From NCBI GenBank assembly GCA_022822405.1, contig JAJEBT010000038.1, positions 1 to 64,000 of the forward strand: a DNA stretch of 64,000 nt, in the 5' to 3' direction. This document shows positions 9,063 through 18,188 of this stretch, piece after piece. The translations under genes and the position numbers were made by a program. The notes under the pieces are model-generated. The model saw nothing but the letters and a program-made list of their open reading frames with translations. It was not told the DNA's origin and made no database searches. Numbering within the stretch: the stretch's first letter is position 1; each line of letters starts with the position of its first letter. The stretch is from Alphaproteobacteria bacterium (lineage in GTDB: Bacteria > Pseudomonadota > Alphaproteobacteria > MPNO01 > UBA830).

Positions 9063-10039
9063 ATTCTCCGTCGGTCCGCGCCGCCGTCACGGCCGGCTCG
9101 CCGTCCGGCCTCCTCGCGGAGGATGCGCGGCAGCACACCGTAGCGTGGCGCGCCGATCATTGCCACAAACTGCAGAAGCCCCGCTACCACGGCAATCATG
9201 CCGGCTGCGCTCAGCGAGTGCGGGCTGTTCCAGAGCTGCGGCCCGAACGCCGCCAGCGCGTAGCCGGCAACAGCGGCGGCGGCGGCGAAGACCACGCTCA
9301 GCCATAGCTGGTGCGAGAGCCTGTCGGTCAGCATGCGCGCGGTCGCCGGCGGGCAGACGAACATGGCGATGACGAGGATCGACCCCACCGCCTCGAATGC
9401 CGCTACCGCGGCGATGGCGGTGACGACGACCAGCGCCACCGAGATCGCGCCGACCGGAAGCCCGAGCGCGGCGGCGAGGCCAGGATCGAAAGTCGAAATG
9501 CCGAGTTCCTTGAAGAAGAGAACGACGAGGATGGCGATGAACGCCATGACGGCGGCGATGAAGACAAGCTGGCGCGGTAGCTCGCCGAGGGCGGAAGGAT
9601 TGACGAGATCGGCCCACTCGGTCGCCGCCAGCCACAGGGCGGACTCGAGATTGCCGAAGAGCACATGCTCGGCGTCGAGATGCACGTTCGATGTTCCGGT
9701 CTGCTCGAGAAGCACGATTCCGACGGCGAACATGACGGTGAACACGACGCCCATCGCGGCGCCCGCCTCAAGCCGCCCGATCCTGCGGATTGCCGCGATC
9801 AGCAGGGTGGCGAGCACGGCCGCTCCCATCGCGCCGAGCGTGAGCGCCGGCGCCCACATCGTCCCCGCAACGAGAAATCCGACCACCAGGCCCGGCAGCA
9901 CGACATGGGAGATGGCATCGCCGAGGAGCGCCTGGCGGCGCAGGACGAGAAAATTGCCGAGAAGGGCGCAGGCGATGGCGGCGCAACAGGCCAGCAGCGC
10001 GGCGGGGAGATCGATGGTCAGGAACTCCGCCGCGGTCAT
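9059..10039 (-). CDS. metal (Mn/Zn) ABC transporter permease, second subunit (SitD/TroD-like)
   Basis: Integral membrane subunit of the ABC-3 family that carries manganese or zinc inward. The 326-residue protein has about eight or nine hydrophobic segments and the family signature LLGDAISHVVLPGLVVGF near residue 40. The C-terminus is hydrophilic and Arg-rich. The ATG overlaps the stop of the other permease as ATGA. Two permeases with one ATPase and one receptor give the SitABCD/TroABCD layout. Metal choice is inferred from the receptor and the operator, not from this subunit. Confidence 0.92.
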   Translation of the reverse strand: MTAAEFLTIDLPAALLACCAAIACALLGNFLVLRRQALLGDAISHVVLPGLVVGFLVAGTMWAPALTLGAMGAAVLATLLIAAIRRIGRLEAGAAMGVVFTVMFAVGIVLLEQTGTSNVHLDAEHVLFGNLESALWLAATEWADLVNPSALGELPRQLVFIAAVMAFIAILVVLFFKELGISTFDPGLAAALGLPVGAISVALVVVTAIAAVAAFEAVGSILVIAMFVCPPATARMLTDRLSHQLWLSVVFAAAAAVAGYALAAFGPQLWNSPHSLSAAGMIAVVAGLLQFVAMIGAPRYGVLPRILREEAGRRAGRDGGADRRRI

Positions 10040-10983
10040 GCCGCCGTCCGGTCCGGTCCGGGCGCGCGAGGCTGCGGCGGGAGGCGGCCGCGGCGCGACG
10101 CCCGCGCGAGAAGGCCGCGCACCGGGGAGAGAATCAGGCTCACGGCGAAGATCGCGCCGGCCGCGACGACGATCATGGATCCCGCCGGCACGTCCGGAAA
10201 CACGGCCGAGGCCGTTCCCCCGGTCCAGCCCGCGAGTCCGCCGAACGCGCCTGAGAGCATGACCATGCGGCCCAGCCTGTCGGTCCAGAGGCGGGCGGCG
10301 CAGGGCGGAATGATGACGAGGGCCAGGATCAGCACCAGGCCGACGGTCCGCAGCCCGGTCACGATGACGACCAGGAGAAGGCCGAGCATGACCAGGTCGA
10401 TCCGTGCCACGTTCCAGCCGCTGGCGGCGGCAAAGGCCTCGTCGAACGCGACGGCGCGGAACTCTTTGAGGAGGAGCCCGACGATGGCGACGGTGGCCAG
10501 CGACGCGCCGCCGATGAACCAGGCCTCGCCGGCGCTGAGGGTCGCGGTCGAGCCGAGGAGGAAGCTGTTGAGCCCGGCCTGGCCGCCGGTCCCGAGGGTC
10601 TGGATGTGGCTGAGCAGCACGATCCCGAGACCGAAGAAGACGCTGAGAACCGAGCCGATCGCGGTGTCCTCGGTGAGCCGGGTATGGTTGCGGATCCACT
10701 GGATCGCGAGGAGGCCGAGGATCCCGGTCGCGGCGGCGCCCGGGAGGATAAGCGCCAGGTGCTTTCCGCTGCCGCCGAGGGCGATGCCGGCAAGGAAGCC
10801 GAGAGCGACGCCGGGCAGGGTGGCATGGCTTATGGCGTCCGAGACCAGCGCGCGGCGGCGCAGGAACGGGAACACTCCGGCGACACCGGCGCCGATGCCG
10901 AGCGCGACGACCCCGGCCAGCACCACGGAACTGTTGTAACCGGCCGAGAAGGCCAGGACCGCGAGCGTTTCGCCGGCCGGCAA
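10036..10983 (-). CDS. metal (Mn/Zn) ABC transporter permease, first subunit (SitC/TroC-like)
   Basis: ABC-3 family membrane subunit with the signature RRRALVSDAISHATLPGVALGF and the N-terminal AGYNSSVVLAG that opens homologues of this group. I favour the TTG at 10983, 4 nt after the ATPase stop, because homologues begin about 15 residues before AGYN. An ATG at 11040, which would overlap the ATPase gene by 53 nt, is the longer alternative. About eight membrane segments are predicted. It pairs with the downstream permease to form the channel. Confidence 0.9.
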   Translation of the reverse strand: MPAGETLAVLAFSAGYNSSVVLAGVVALGIGAGVAGVFPFLRRRALVSDAISHATLPGVALGFLAGIALGGSGKHLALILPGAAATGILGLLAIQWIRNHTRLTEDTAIGSVLSVFFGLGIVLLSHIQTLGTGGQAGLNSFLLGSTATLSAGEAWFIGGASLATVAIVGLLLKEFRAVAFDEAFAAASGWNVARIDLVMLGLLLVVIVTGLRTVGLVLILALVIIPPCAARLWTDRLGRMVMLSGAFGGLAGWTGGTASAVFPDVPAGSMIVVAAGAIFAVSLILSPVRGLLARASRRGRLPPQPRAPGPDRTAA

Positions 10984-10987
10984 GGTT

Positions 10988-11788
10988 TCAGATTCCGCCG
11001 ATGGCAGCGCGGATTTCCGGTGCGGCGAGGCGCCCGCCATAGGCCGCCTGCAGCACGCTCTCGGTCAGCGCCTCGTCGACGTCTCCGACGGCTACCGGCC
11101 GCACGTTGAGGACGAGCGCATGCCCGAAATATTCCCCGACCGTCTGGAGATCATGGTGAACGCAGACGACGGCGGCGCCGGCTTCCCGCAGTTCGTTCAT
11201 CACCTCGACGATAACCCGCTCGGTGGCGGCATCGATGCCTGCAAAGGGCTCGTCCATCAGATAGAGGCGGGCGTCCTGGGCCAGCGCCCGGGCAAGAAAG
11301 ACGCGCTGGCGCTGGCCGCCGGAGAGCTGGCCGATCTGGCGGCCGGCGAAATCCGCCATGCCCATGCGGTCGAGATGCGCGCGCGCCGCCTCGCGGTGGC
11401 GGCGCCGCACCGGCCGGCACCATCCGATCCGGCGGTAAAGGCCCATGGCGACCACGTCGAGCGCCGACGCGGGGAAATCCCAGTCGACGCTGTTGTGCTG
11501 CGGAACATAGGCGATATCGCCCCGCGACCGCCGGGCGTCGCGCCCGTGGACGCGGACCGTGCCGGCAAGCCGCGGGACCAGCCCGAGCACGGACCTGAGC
11601 AGCGTGGTCTTGCCGGCTCCGTTCGGCCCGATGACCGCCGACAGGGTGCGGCCGGGCACGTCGTAGTCGACGTCCCAGAGCGCCGGCGTGCCCTGGTAGA
11701 CCACGGTCAGCCCGCGGATCGAGAGCGCTGCGGGAACAGCCGAAAGCTCGCGGACCTCGCCGCTGCCGACAGGGCGCGGCGGGTTCAT
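10988..11788 (-). CDS. metal (Mn/Zn) ABC transporter ATP-binding protein
   Basis: Cytoplasmic motor of the transporter, 266 residues. Walker A GPNGAGKTT (54-62), Q-loop YVPQHNSVDWDFP, signature LSGGQRQR (155-162), Walker B LYLMDEPF (175-182) and switch His in VHHDL are all present. The YVPQ..S.DWDFP stretch is typical of the manganese/zinc subfamily. The ATG overlaps the receptor gene stop as ATGA. The gene order receptor-ATPase-permease-permease is the SitABCD order. Confidence 0.95.
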   Translation of the reverse strand: MNPPRPVGSGEVRELSAVPAALSIRGLTVVYQGTPALWDVDYDVPGRTLSAVIGPNGAGKTTLLRSVLGLVPRLAGTVRVHGRDARRSRGDIAYVPQHNSVDWDFPASALDVVAMGLYRRIGWCRPVRRRHREAARAHLDRMGMADFAGRQIGQLSGGQRQRVFLARALAQDARLYLMDEPFAGIDAATERVIVEVMNELREAGAAVVCVHHDLQTVGEYFGHALVLNVRPVAVGDVDEALTESVLQAAYGGRLAAPEIRAAIGGI

Positions 11789-12741
11789 GGCGCGGCCCGA
11801 CCGGCGGTCTGCCGCGCGGCAAGCCGTGCCGGCATGACGCCGCCCAGCGCGCGGACGATCGTCCGGACATTGTGGTCGAACATTCCGAGCCATGTTCCCG
11901 TCTGCCGCCCCGGGGGCCCCAGGGCGTCGGAAAACAGCGTGCCGCCGATCACGACCCGGTGGCGCCGCGCCGCGGCGCCGGCAATGAGCGCGTCGACGCT
12001 GCGCGCGGACACGCTGGTCTCGACGAACACGGCCGCGATTTGCCGGCGGGCGAGGATGTCCGCGAGTTCCTCGACACGTCGCAGCCCGGGTTCGCTTTCG
12101 GTGCTGGCGCCCTGCACCGCGAGGACGTCGATTCCGTAAGCGCGTCCGAAGTAGCCGAAGGCGTCATGCGCGGTCACCAGCGCGCGCGCGTGATCCGGGA
12201 TGGAGGCCAGCGCCTCGCGGGCGCGGATGTCGGCTTCCGACATCTGCGAGAAATAGGCGCCCGCCCGGCGGTGGTAGAAGGCGGCGTTCGGTGGATCGAG
12301 CGCCGCCAGCGCGTCCACCGCCACCCCGAGCGCGCGTTTCCAGAGCGCCGGGTCCATCCAGACGTGCGGGTCGTAGGCCCCTCCGCCGATCGGGATCAGG
12401 TCGCTCCGCGGCAGCGACTCGGCGATCGCAACGACCGGTTTGCGGCGCGCGAACCGGGCCATCATGTCCTGCATCTGGGCTTCCAGATGAAGGCCGTTAT
12501 AGACGATCAGCCGGGCGCGGTTCAGCCGTGCGATGTCCGAGCGCGTCAGCCGGTAGAGATGCGGATCGACGCCCGGCCCCATCAGCGTCTCGACCTTCGC
12601 GCGGCCGCCGGCAATGCGGGCCAGGGGCTCGCCGATCTGGCCGATCGTGGCGACCACCGTCGCCGGCATAGCCCAGGACGTCGTCGCCGTCGCGAAAAGC
12701 GCGACGGCGAGCGCGACACATGTCCGTCCTGCTGTTCCCAT
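11785..12741 (-). CDS. periplasmic metal-binding receptor of ABC transporter (TroA/SitA-like, cluster A-I)
   Basis: Captures Mn(II) or Zn(II) in the periplasm for the following ABC genes. The 318-residue precursor has a signal peptide ending near residue 24. The four metal ligands of the family can be placed at His61 (GVDPHLY), His126 (DPHVWMDP), His192 (AHDAFGYF) and Asp272 (TLFSDALG). The three-His, one-Asp set is that of TroA, which binds both Zn and Mn; Mn-specific PsaA has Glu in place of the third His. There is no His-rich loop as in ZnuA. An MntR-like operator lies 85-110 bp upstream, favouring manganese. Confidence 0.92.
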   Translation of the reverse strand: MGTAGRTCVALAVALFATATTSWAMPATVVATIGQIGEPLARIAGGRAKVETLMGPGVDPHLYRLTRSDIARLNRARLIVYNGLHLEAQMQDMMARFARRKPVVAIAESLPRSDLIPIGGGAYDPHVWMDPALWKRALGVAVDALAALDPPNAAFYHRRAGAYFSQMSEADIRAREALASIPDHARALVTAHDAFGYFGRAYGIDVLAVQGASTESEPGLRRVEELADILARRQIAAVFVETSVSARSVDALIAGAAARRHRVVIGGTLFSDALGPPGRQTGTWLGMFDHNVRTIVRALGGVMPARLAARQTAGRAAP

Positions 12742-12825
12742 CGGGTCCGTCCGGCCTGGCTGATGTCTCTGCGGCGAGCATACGGCCCCCCGTAATCTTT
12801 GCAAGCGCTAGATTGTTGAATTTTG

Positions 12826-12849
12826 GCTAACATTTTTAGCAACAGCTAA
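12826..12849. promoter_or_regulatory. tandem MntR-like operator upstream of the metal transporter
   Basis: Three alternating half-sites are present: GCTAA (12826-12830), TTAGC (12836-12840) and GCTAA (12845-12849). The right pair reads TTAGC-AACA-GCTAA. Its TAGC-N4-GCTA core has the same half-sites and spacing as the E. coli MntR box core (TAGC-AAAG-GCTA). The left pair is the same palindrome inside out. It lies in the most AT-rich part of the region between the receptor gene and the divergent dehydrogenase gene. MntR-type repression by manganese is inferred. Confidence 0.6.
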
Positions 12850-12950
12850 CTTTTACCGCCTTCGCCGCGGGCCGCGGCGCTCGATGACAGCGGCGGCGCG
12901 CGTGAGCGGGAAAGGCGAAAAAACAGCTAAAACTCCGGCCGCCCCGGTGC

Positions 12951-12956
12951 TATAAG
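12951..12956 (+). promoter_or_regulatory. candidate -10 element of the meta-pathway operon
   Basis: TATAAG lies 36 bp upstream of the dehydrogenase start. No good -35 hexamer exists at the right distance (TAAAAC is what is found), which would fit an activator-dependent promoter. A lone AGCTAA half-site overlaps the -35 region (about 12925-12930). Confidence 0.35.
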
Positions 12957-12992
12957 CATTCGAGGCAGGCAGCACCATTCGGAGGCGGAGGC

Positions 12993-14477
12993 GTGGCAAT
13001 GTCGGGACCGGCACAGGGCAACGTGCGCGAACTGAAGAACTTCGTCGGCGGGCAGTTCGTCGCCGGCGGCCGCACCTTCGAGAACACGACGCCGGTCGAC
13101 GGGACGCTTCTGTCGCATGTCCACGAGGCGACGCGCGAGGTCGTCGACCGTGCGGTGGACGCGGCCGCGGCGGCGTACCGGGAGACATGGGGTTGCATGC
13201 CGGTGGCCGCGCGCTGCGACATTCTCTATGCCGTTGCCGACGGCATCGACGCGCGGTCGGACGAGTTCATCGAGGCCGAATGCCTGGACACGGGCAAGCC
13301 GCGTTCGCTCGCCAGCCATGTCGACATTCCGCGCGGGGCCGCCAATTTCCGCGTCTTTGCCGACCTCGTGAAGTCGGTCGGCACCGAGGCCTACCAGCAG
13401 GACACGCCCGACGGCGCCGGTGCAATCAACTATTCCGTGCGCCAGCCCCACGGCGTGGTCGCGGTCATCAGCCCGTGGAACCTCCCGCTTCTTCTGTCGA
13501 CATGGAAGATCGCGCCGGCGATGGCGTCGGGTAACGCGGTGGTGCTGAAACCGTCCGAAGAGACGCCGACCACGGCGACGCTCCTCGCCGAGGTCATGGC
13601 TGCGGCGGGCATGCCGGACGGGGCGTTCAACCTCGTCCACGGATTCGGGCCGGGCTCGGCGGGCGAGTTCCTCTCCACCCACCCCGGCGTCGACGCCATC
13701 ACCTTCACCGGCGAGACCACCACGGGAAGCGCGATCATGCGGGCGGCCGCCGACAGCATCAAGGCGCTTTCCTTCGAACTCGGCGGCAAGAATCCCGCCA
13801 TCGTCTTCGCCGATGCCGATTTCGACGCGGCCCTCGAGGGCACCGTGCGGTCGGTGTTCGCAAATTGCGGCCAGGTCTGCCTGTGTTCGGAAAGGGTCTA
13901 TGTCGAGCGGCCGATCTTCGACAGGTTCGTTTCCGCCCTTGCCGAGAGGGCCGAGGGCATGAAGCTCGGCCGGCCCGAGGATCCCGACACCCAGATGGGG
14001 CCGCTGATCAGCCACGAGCATCGCGACAAGGTCACCGGCTACTACGCGCTCGCGCGCGAACTCGGCGCCGGGATCGTGACCGGCGGCGGCGTACCGGAGT
14101 TCGGCGACGAACGCGACGACGGCGCCTTCGTCGAGCCCACCATCCTTGTCGGCCTGGCCGAGGACTCGCGCATCCAGAAGGAGGAGATCTTCGGCCCGGT
14201 GTGCCACATCACTCCGTTCGACAGTGAGGACGAGGCCGTCGCCATGGCCAACGACACCGATTACGGCCTCGCCTCGACCGTGTGGACGACGAACCTCGCC
14301 CGCGGGCACCGCGTCGCTCAGCAGATGGAGGCCGGCATCAACTGGGTCAACTGCTGGTTCCTGCGCGACCTGCGCACGCCGTTCGGCGGCATGGGGCTGT
14401 CCGGCATCGGGCGCGAGGGCGGCCAGCACGCGCTCAATTTCTATTCCGAGCAGAAGAACATCTGCGTCAAGCTCTAG
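12993..14477 (+). CDS. 2-hydroxymuconate (or 2-aminomuconate) semialdehyde dehydrogenase
   Basis: NAD-dependent oxidation of the meta-ring-cleavage product 2-hydroxymuconic semialdehyde to the dienoate (XylG/DmpC type). The 494-residue protein has SPWNLPLLL, the cofactor loop FTGETTTGS, general base Glu262 in FELGGKNP and nucleophile Cys296 in [13 protein letters not shown], the last being characteristic of this ALDH group. It is the first gene of a five-gene operon whose later members process the same route. 2-Aminomuconate semialdehyde dehydrogenase is a close sister family and cannot be excluded, although the deaminase expected for that route is absent. Confidence 0.88.
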   Translation: MAMSGPAQGNVRELKNFVGGQFVAGGRTFENTTPVDGTLLSHVHEATREVVDRAVDAAAAAYRETWGCMPVAARCDILYAVADGIDARSDEFIEAECLDTGKPRSLASHVDIPRGAANFRVFADLVKSVGTEAYQQDTPDGAGAINYSVRQPHGVVAVISPWNLPLLLSTWKIAPAMASGNAVVLKPSEETPTTATLLAEVMAAAGMPDGAFNLVHGFGPGSAGEFLSTHPGVDAITFTGETTTGSAIMRAAADSIKALSFELGGKNPAIVFADADFDAALEGTVRSVFANCGQVCLCSERVYVERPIFDRFVSALAERAEGMKLGRPEDPDTQMGPLISHEHRDKVTGYYALARELGAGIVTGGGVPEFGDERDDGAFVEPTILVGLAEDSRIQKEEIFGPVCHITPFDSEDEAVAMANDTDYGLASTVWTTNLARGHRVAQQMEAGINWVNCWFLRDLRTPFGGMGLSGIGREGGQHALNFYSEQKNICVKL

Positions 14478-14487
14478 GAAATCCGTC

Positions 14488-15282
14488 ATGACCTCCGCCA
14501 AAGACAAGGCCGTCAGGAATGCCGCACAGCGCATCCGCAGGGCCTGGAACACCGGCAAAACGACGCGCCCCATCCGGGATGCGTTCGATGCCGGCGACAT
14601 AGACAGCGCCTACGCGATCCAGAAGGCCAACACGGACATCTGGATTGGCGAGGGGCGTCGCGTGATCGGCCGCAAGATCGGCCTCACCGCCAAGGCCGTG
14701 CAGGCGCAGCTCGGCGTCGATCAGCCCGACTACGGCATCATCTTTGCCGACATGGCGGTGACCGACGGCGACGAGATTCCGTCCGGATCGGTCAGTCAGC
14801 CCCGCGCCGAGGGCGAGATCGCGCTTGTCCTCGACGACGATCTCGACGGCGAACAGCTGACGCTGCTCGACCTGATCGATGCCACCGCCTACGCGCTGCC
14901 GGCGATCGAGGTGGTCGGCAGCAGGATCGCGAAGTGGGACATCAGCATCCTCGACACCATCGCCGACAACGCCTCGGCCGGGATGATCGTACTCGGCACG
15001 AGGCCGGTCGCGCTCGCGGATCTCGACCTGCGGCTGTGCGGCATGGTCATGGAGAACAACGGCGAGCAGGTCGCGGTCGGCGCCGGCATGGCGTGTCTCG
15101 GCAATCCGCTCAACGCGGCGCTCTGGCTTGCCCGCAAGATGGTGGATGTCGGCATGCCGCTGGAGGCGGGCGACGTGATCATGACCGGGGCGCTCGGACC
15201 GATGGCGCCGGTCAGCGCCGGCGACGTCGTCGAGGTCAGGATTTCGGGCCTTGGCAGTGTCCGGGCCGCGTTTTCGGGGTAA
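14488..15282 (+). CDS. 2-oxopent-4-enoate hydratase
   Basis: Adds water to 2-hydroxypenta-2,4-dienoate to give 4-hydroxy-2-oxovalerate (DmpE/XylJ/MhpD type). The 264-residue protein belongs to the hydratase/decarboxylase branch of the FAH fold: [12 protein letters not shown] near the N-terminus, the metal-binding Glu in [14 protein letters not shown] and the C-terminal [20 protein letters not shown] precedes the ATG. It starts 10 nt after the dehydrogenase stop. It is a distant paralogue of the decarboxylase at the end of the operon; the [10 protein letters not shown] version points to hydratase. Confidence 0.9.
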   Translation: MTSAKDKAVRNAAQRIRRAWNTGKTTRPIRDAFDAGDIDSAYAIQKANTDIWIGEGRRVIGRKIGLTAKAVQAQLGVDQPDYGIIFADMAVTDGDEIPSGSVSQPRAEGEIALVLDDDLDGEQLTLLDLIDATAYALPAIEVVGSRIAKWDISILDTIADNASAGMIVLGTRPVALADLDLRLCGMVMENNGEQVAVGAGMACLGNPLNAALWLARKMVDVGMPLEAGDVIMTGALGPMAPVSAGDVVEVRISGLGSVRAAFSG

Positions 15283-15293
15283 GGGGGCGGACG

Positions 15294-16232
15294 ATGGCAG
15301 CGAGCAGGGCCGGGGCGGCGATCGTCGGCTCCGGCAATATCGGCACCGACCTGATGATCAAGATCATCGAGACGTCCGATGTCCTCGAAATGGCCGCGCT
15401 GGTCGGAATCGACCCCGAGTCCGACGGTCTCGCGCGAGCCCGAAAACTCGGAATCCCGACGACCCATGACGGGCTCGAAGGGCTCGTGAAGATGCCCGAA
15501 TGGAGCGACATCGCGCTTGTCTTCGATGCCACCTCCGCCGGCGCCCACCGCCACAATGCCGCGATCTGCGAGGAACACGGCAAGGTCATCATCGACCTCA
15601 CGCCGGCGGCGACCGGACCCTACGTGGTTCCGGTCGTCAATGTCGACGAGCATCTCGATGCTCCGGACATCAACATGGTCTCCTGCGGCGGCCAGGCCAC
15701 GGTGCCGATCGTTCATGCGGTCAACGCCGTGTCCCGGGTGCGCTACGCGGAAATCGTAGCCTCGATTTCGTCACGCTCCGCCGGACCGGGCACCCGCGCC
15801 AACATCGACGAGTTCACGGAGACCACGTCGCGGGGGCTCGAAGTGGTCGGCGGCGCCGAGCAGGGCAAGGCAATCATCATCCTCAATCCGGCCGAGCCGC
15901 CGCTGGTCATGCGCGACACCATCTACACCCTGTCCGACGACGCCGAACCGGACGATATCGCGAAATCGGTGGCCGCCATCGTCGAGGAGGTGCAGAGCTA
16001 CGTTCCGGGTTACCGCCTCAAGCAGGAGGTGCAGTTCGAGCGCTTCGGCTCCAACAATCCGCTGCACATTCCCGGGCGCGGCGATTTCCAGGGAATCAAG
16101 TCCTCCGTCTTCCTCGAGGTCGAGGGCGCGGGCCATTACCTTCCGACCTACGCCGGCAATTTGGACATCATGACATCTTCTGCGCTGCGCACCGGCGAAC
16201 GGGTTATCGAACGCCGGCTGGCGGCGGTCTGA
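15294..16232 (+). CDS. acetaldehyde dehydrogenase (acylating)
   Basis: Converts acetaldehyde from the aldolase to acetyl-CoA with NAD and CoA (DmpF/BphJ/MhpF type). The 312-residue protein begins with the nucleotide-binding [14 protein letters not shown], has the nucleophile Cys in [16 protein letters not shown] (about residue 127), and TIYTLSD later. Length matches the family (about 307-316). A GGGGG run precedes the ATG. In known systems it forms a channelling complex with the aldolase encoded next, and the genes are 14 nt apart here. Confidence 0.95.
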   Translation: MAASRAGAAIVGSGNIGTDLMIKIIETSDVLEMAALVGIDPESDGLARARKLGIPTTHDGLEGLVKMPEWSDIALVFDATSAGAHRHNAAICEEHGKVIIDLTPAATGPYVVPVVNVDEHLDAPDINMVSCGGQATVPIVHAVNAVSRVRYAEIVASISSRSAGPGTRANIDEFTETTSRGLEVVGGAEQGKAIIILNPAEPPLVMRDTIYTLSDDAEPDDIAKSVAAIVEEVQSYVPGYRLKQEVQFERFGSNNPLHIPGRGDFQGIKSSVFLEVEGAGHYLPTYAGNLDIMTSSALRTGERVIERRLAAV

Positions 16233-16246
16233 GCCGGAGACCGGTC

Positions 16247-17296
16247 ATGGCCATCGACACCGAACGCCGGATATACGTCCAGGACGTGACGCTGCGCGAC
16301 GGCATGCATGCGATCCGCCACCAGTACGGGCTCGATCATGTCATCGCCATATGCCGGGCGCTCGACGAGGCCCGGGTCGATTCCGTCGAGGTCGCCCACG
16401 GCGACGGCCTGTCCGGCATGTCCTTCAATTACGGGTTCGCCAAGGAAACCGACCTCGACTACATCGCCGCCGCCGCCGATGCCCTGGAACACGCCAGGCT
16501 CGCCACGCTCCTGCTTCCCGGGATCGGGACGGTTCACGATCTGCGCGAGGCCTACGAAGCCGGCGCGCGGTCGGTGCGCATCGCCACCCATTGCACCGAG
16601 GCTGACATCTCGAAACAGCACATCGAGTTCGCGCGCGAGCTCGGCATGGATGTCGCCGGCTTCCTGATGATGGCGCACATGAATCCGCCCGAGCCGCTGT
16701 CGCGCCAGGCCAAGCTGATGGAAGAGTACGGCGCGCATTGCGTCTACGTGACCGATTCCGGCGGTGCGCTGCTGCCGCACGAGGTGGCGGAACGCTTCCG
16801 CGCCTTCAACGACGTGCTCAGGCCCGAGACCGAGACCGGAATCCACGCCCATCACAACCTGTCGTTCGGCGTCTCCAACTCGATCGTCGCGCTCGAGCAC
16901 GGCGCCACCCGGGTCGATGCGTCACTCGCCGGCATGGGCGCCGGCGCCGGGAACTGCCCGCTCGAGATCTTTGTCGCGGTCGCCAACCGGATGGGCGTCA
17001 ATCACGGCTGCGACCTGTTTCTCCTGATGGACGCGGCCGAAGAGCTGGTGCGGCCGCTGCAGGACCGCCCCGTCCGCGTCGACCGCGAAACCCTGGCGCT
17101 CGGCTATGCCGGCGTCTATTCGAGCTTCCTGCGCCATGCCGAGACCGCGTCGCAGACCTACGGCCTTGATACCCGTGATATTCTCATGGAGCTGGGGCGG
17201 CGGCGCATGGTCGGGGGGCAGGAGGACATGATCGTCGATGTCGCGCTCGACATCGTCAAGGAACGCGAAGCCGGCGCCGCTCAGGGCGACGGCTGA
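16247..17296 (+). CDS. 4-hydroxy-2-oxovalerate aldolase
   Basis: Splits 4-hydroxy-2-oxovalerate into pyruvate and acetaldehyde (DmpG/BphI/MhpE type), with a divalent metal. The 349-residue TIM-barrel protein starts [15 protein letters not shown], the family signature carrying the catalytic Arg and metal-binding Asp. The metal-binding His pair lies in [15 protein letters not shown], and the C-terminal communication domain contains [10 protein letters not shown]. It partners the acylating dehydrogenase encoded just before it. All the residues expected for activity are visible. Confidence 0.95.
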   Translation: MAIDTERRIYVQDVTLRDGMHAIRHQYGLDHVIAICRALDEARVDSVEVAHGDGLSGMSFNYGFAKETDLDYIAAAADALEHARLATLLLPGIGTVHDLREAYEAGARSVRIATHCTEADISKQHIEFARELGMDVAGFLMMAHMNPPEPLSRQAKLMEEYGAHCVYVTDSGGALLPHEVAERFRAFNDVLRPETETGIHAHHNLSFGVSNSIVALEHGATRVDASLAGMGAGAGNCPLEIFVAVANRMGVNHGCDLFLLMDAAEELVRPLQDRPVRVDRETLALGYAGVYSSFLRHAETASQTYGLDTRDILMELGRRRMVGGQEDMIVDVALDIVKEREAGAAQGDG

Positions 17297-17323
17297 GCAG
17301 GCACCGGGGCAACGGAGTTCGCC

Positions 17324-18091
17324 ATGGCAGACTGGGCAATGATCGCACACAAGCTGGATGACGCGGCCTCTGCGGCGCGCGCGATCCCGCAGTTTTCCGA
17401 CAAGATCGAGTATTCGCTCGAGGACGCCTACAGGGTGCAGCACCTGGTGGTCGGCCGGCGGATCCTGCGCGGCGAGAAGCGCTGCGGCATGAAGATGGGC
17501 TTTACCAGCCGCGCCAAGATGGCGCAGATGGGCATTGAGGACATGTGCTGGGGCCGCCTCACCGACGGCATGATCGTCGAAGACGGGGATTCGCTGTCCC
17601 TGTCGCGCTACGTCCATCCGCGCGTCGAGCCCGAGATCGCGTTTCTGCTCAAGAGAGAGCTCCGCTTTCCGTGCACGGCCGCCGAAGCGCTTGCTGCGGT
17701 CGACGGGGTGGCGCCGGCAATGGAGATCATCGATTCCCGCTACCGGAACTTCCGGTTCTCGCTCGAGGACGTGGTTGCGGACAACGCTTCGTCGTCGGGG
17801 TTCGTCGTCGGACCCTGGCATTCGCCCGACCGGGATCTCGACAATCTCGGCATGGTGCTCGAATTCGATTTCAGGCCGGTGCAGATCGGCTCCTCCGCGG
17901 CCATCCTCGGCCACCCGGTGCGGTCGCTGGTAGCCGCCGCGCGGCTCGCCTGCGAAGCCGGTGAAGTCCTCGAGGCGGGCTGGATCATCATGGCCGGCGG
18001 CGCGACGGCGGCGGAGGCGCTGCGCGCCGGAATTCACGTGCGCAACAGCGTGCAGTCCCTGGGCACGGTAAGTTTCTCGGTCACGGAATAG
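17324..18091 (+). CDS. 4-oxalocrotonate (2-oxo-3-hexenedioate) decarboxylase
   Basis: Decarboxylates 2-oxo-3-hexenedioate to 2-hydroxypenta-2,4-dienoate (DmpH/XylI type), feeding the hydratase. The 255-residue protein shares the FAH-like fold with the hydratase: KMGFTSRAKMAQMG, the metal-site stretch PRVEPEIAFLLKREL, and VADNASSSGFVVG. GGAG stands 6 nt before the ATG. It closes the operon. The 4-oxalocrotonate tautomerase (about 62 residues) that normally supplies its substrate is not found here, nor is a ring-cleaving dioxygenase. Confidence 0.9.
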   Translation: MADWAMIAHKLDDAASAARAIPQFSDKIEYSLEDAYRVQHLVVGRRILRGEKRCGMKMGFTSRAKMAQMGIEDMCWGRLTDGMIVEDGDSLSLSRYVHPRVEPEIAFLLKRELRFPCTAAEALAAVDGVAPAMEIIDSRYRNFRFSLEDVVADNASSSGFVVGPWHSPDRDLDNLGMVLEFDFRPVQIGSSAAILGHPVRSLVAAARLACEAGEVLEAGWIIMAGGATAAEALRAGIHVRNSVQSLGTVSFSVTE

Positions 18092-18188
18092 CTGGGGGCA
18101 CGGGACGGGAGTTGCGCGACAGGGCCGCACGGTTTCGCTGGGCAACGAGGGCGAAGCCGCCGCGATCCGCTGCAAGGGGAGACCGCGA

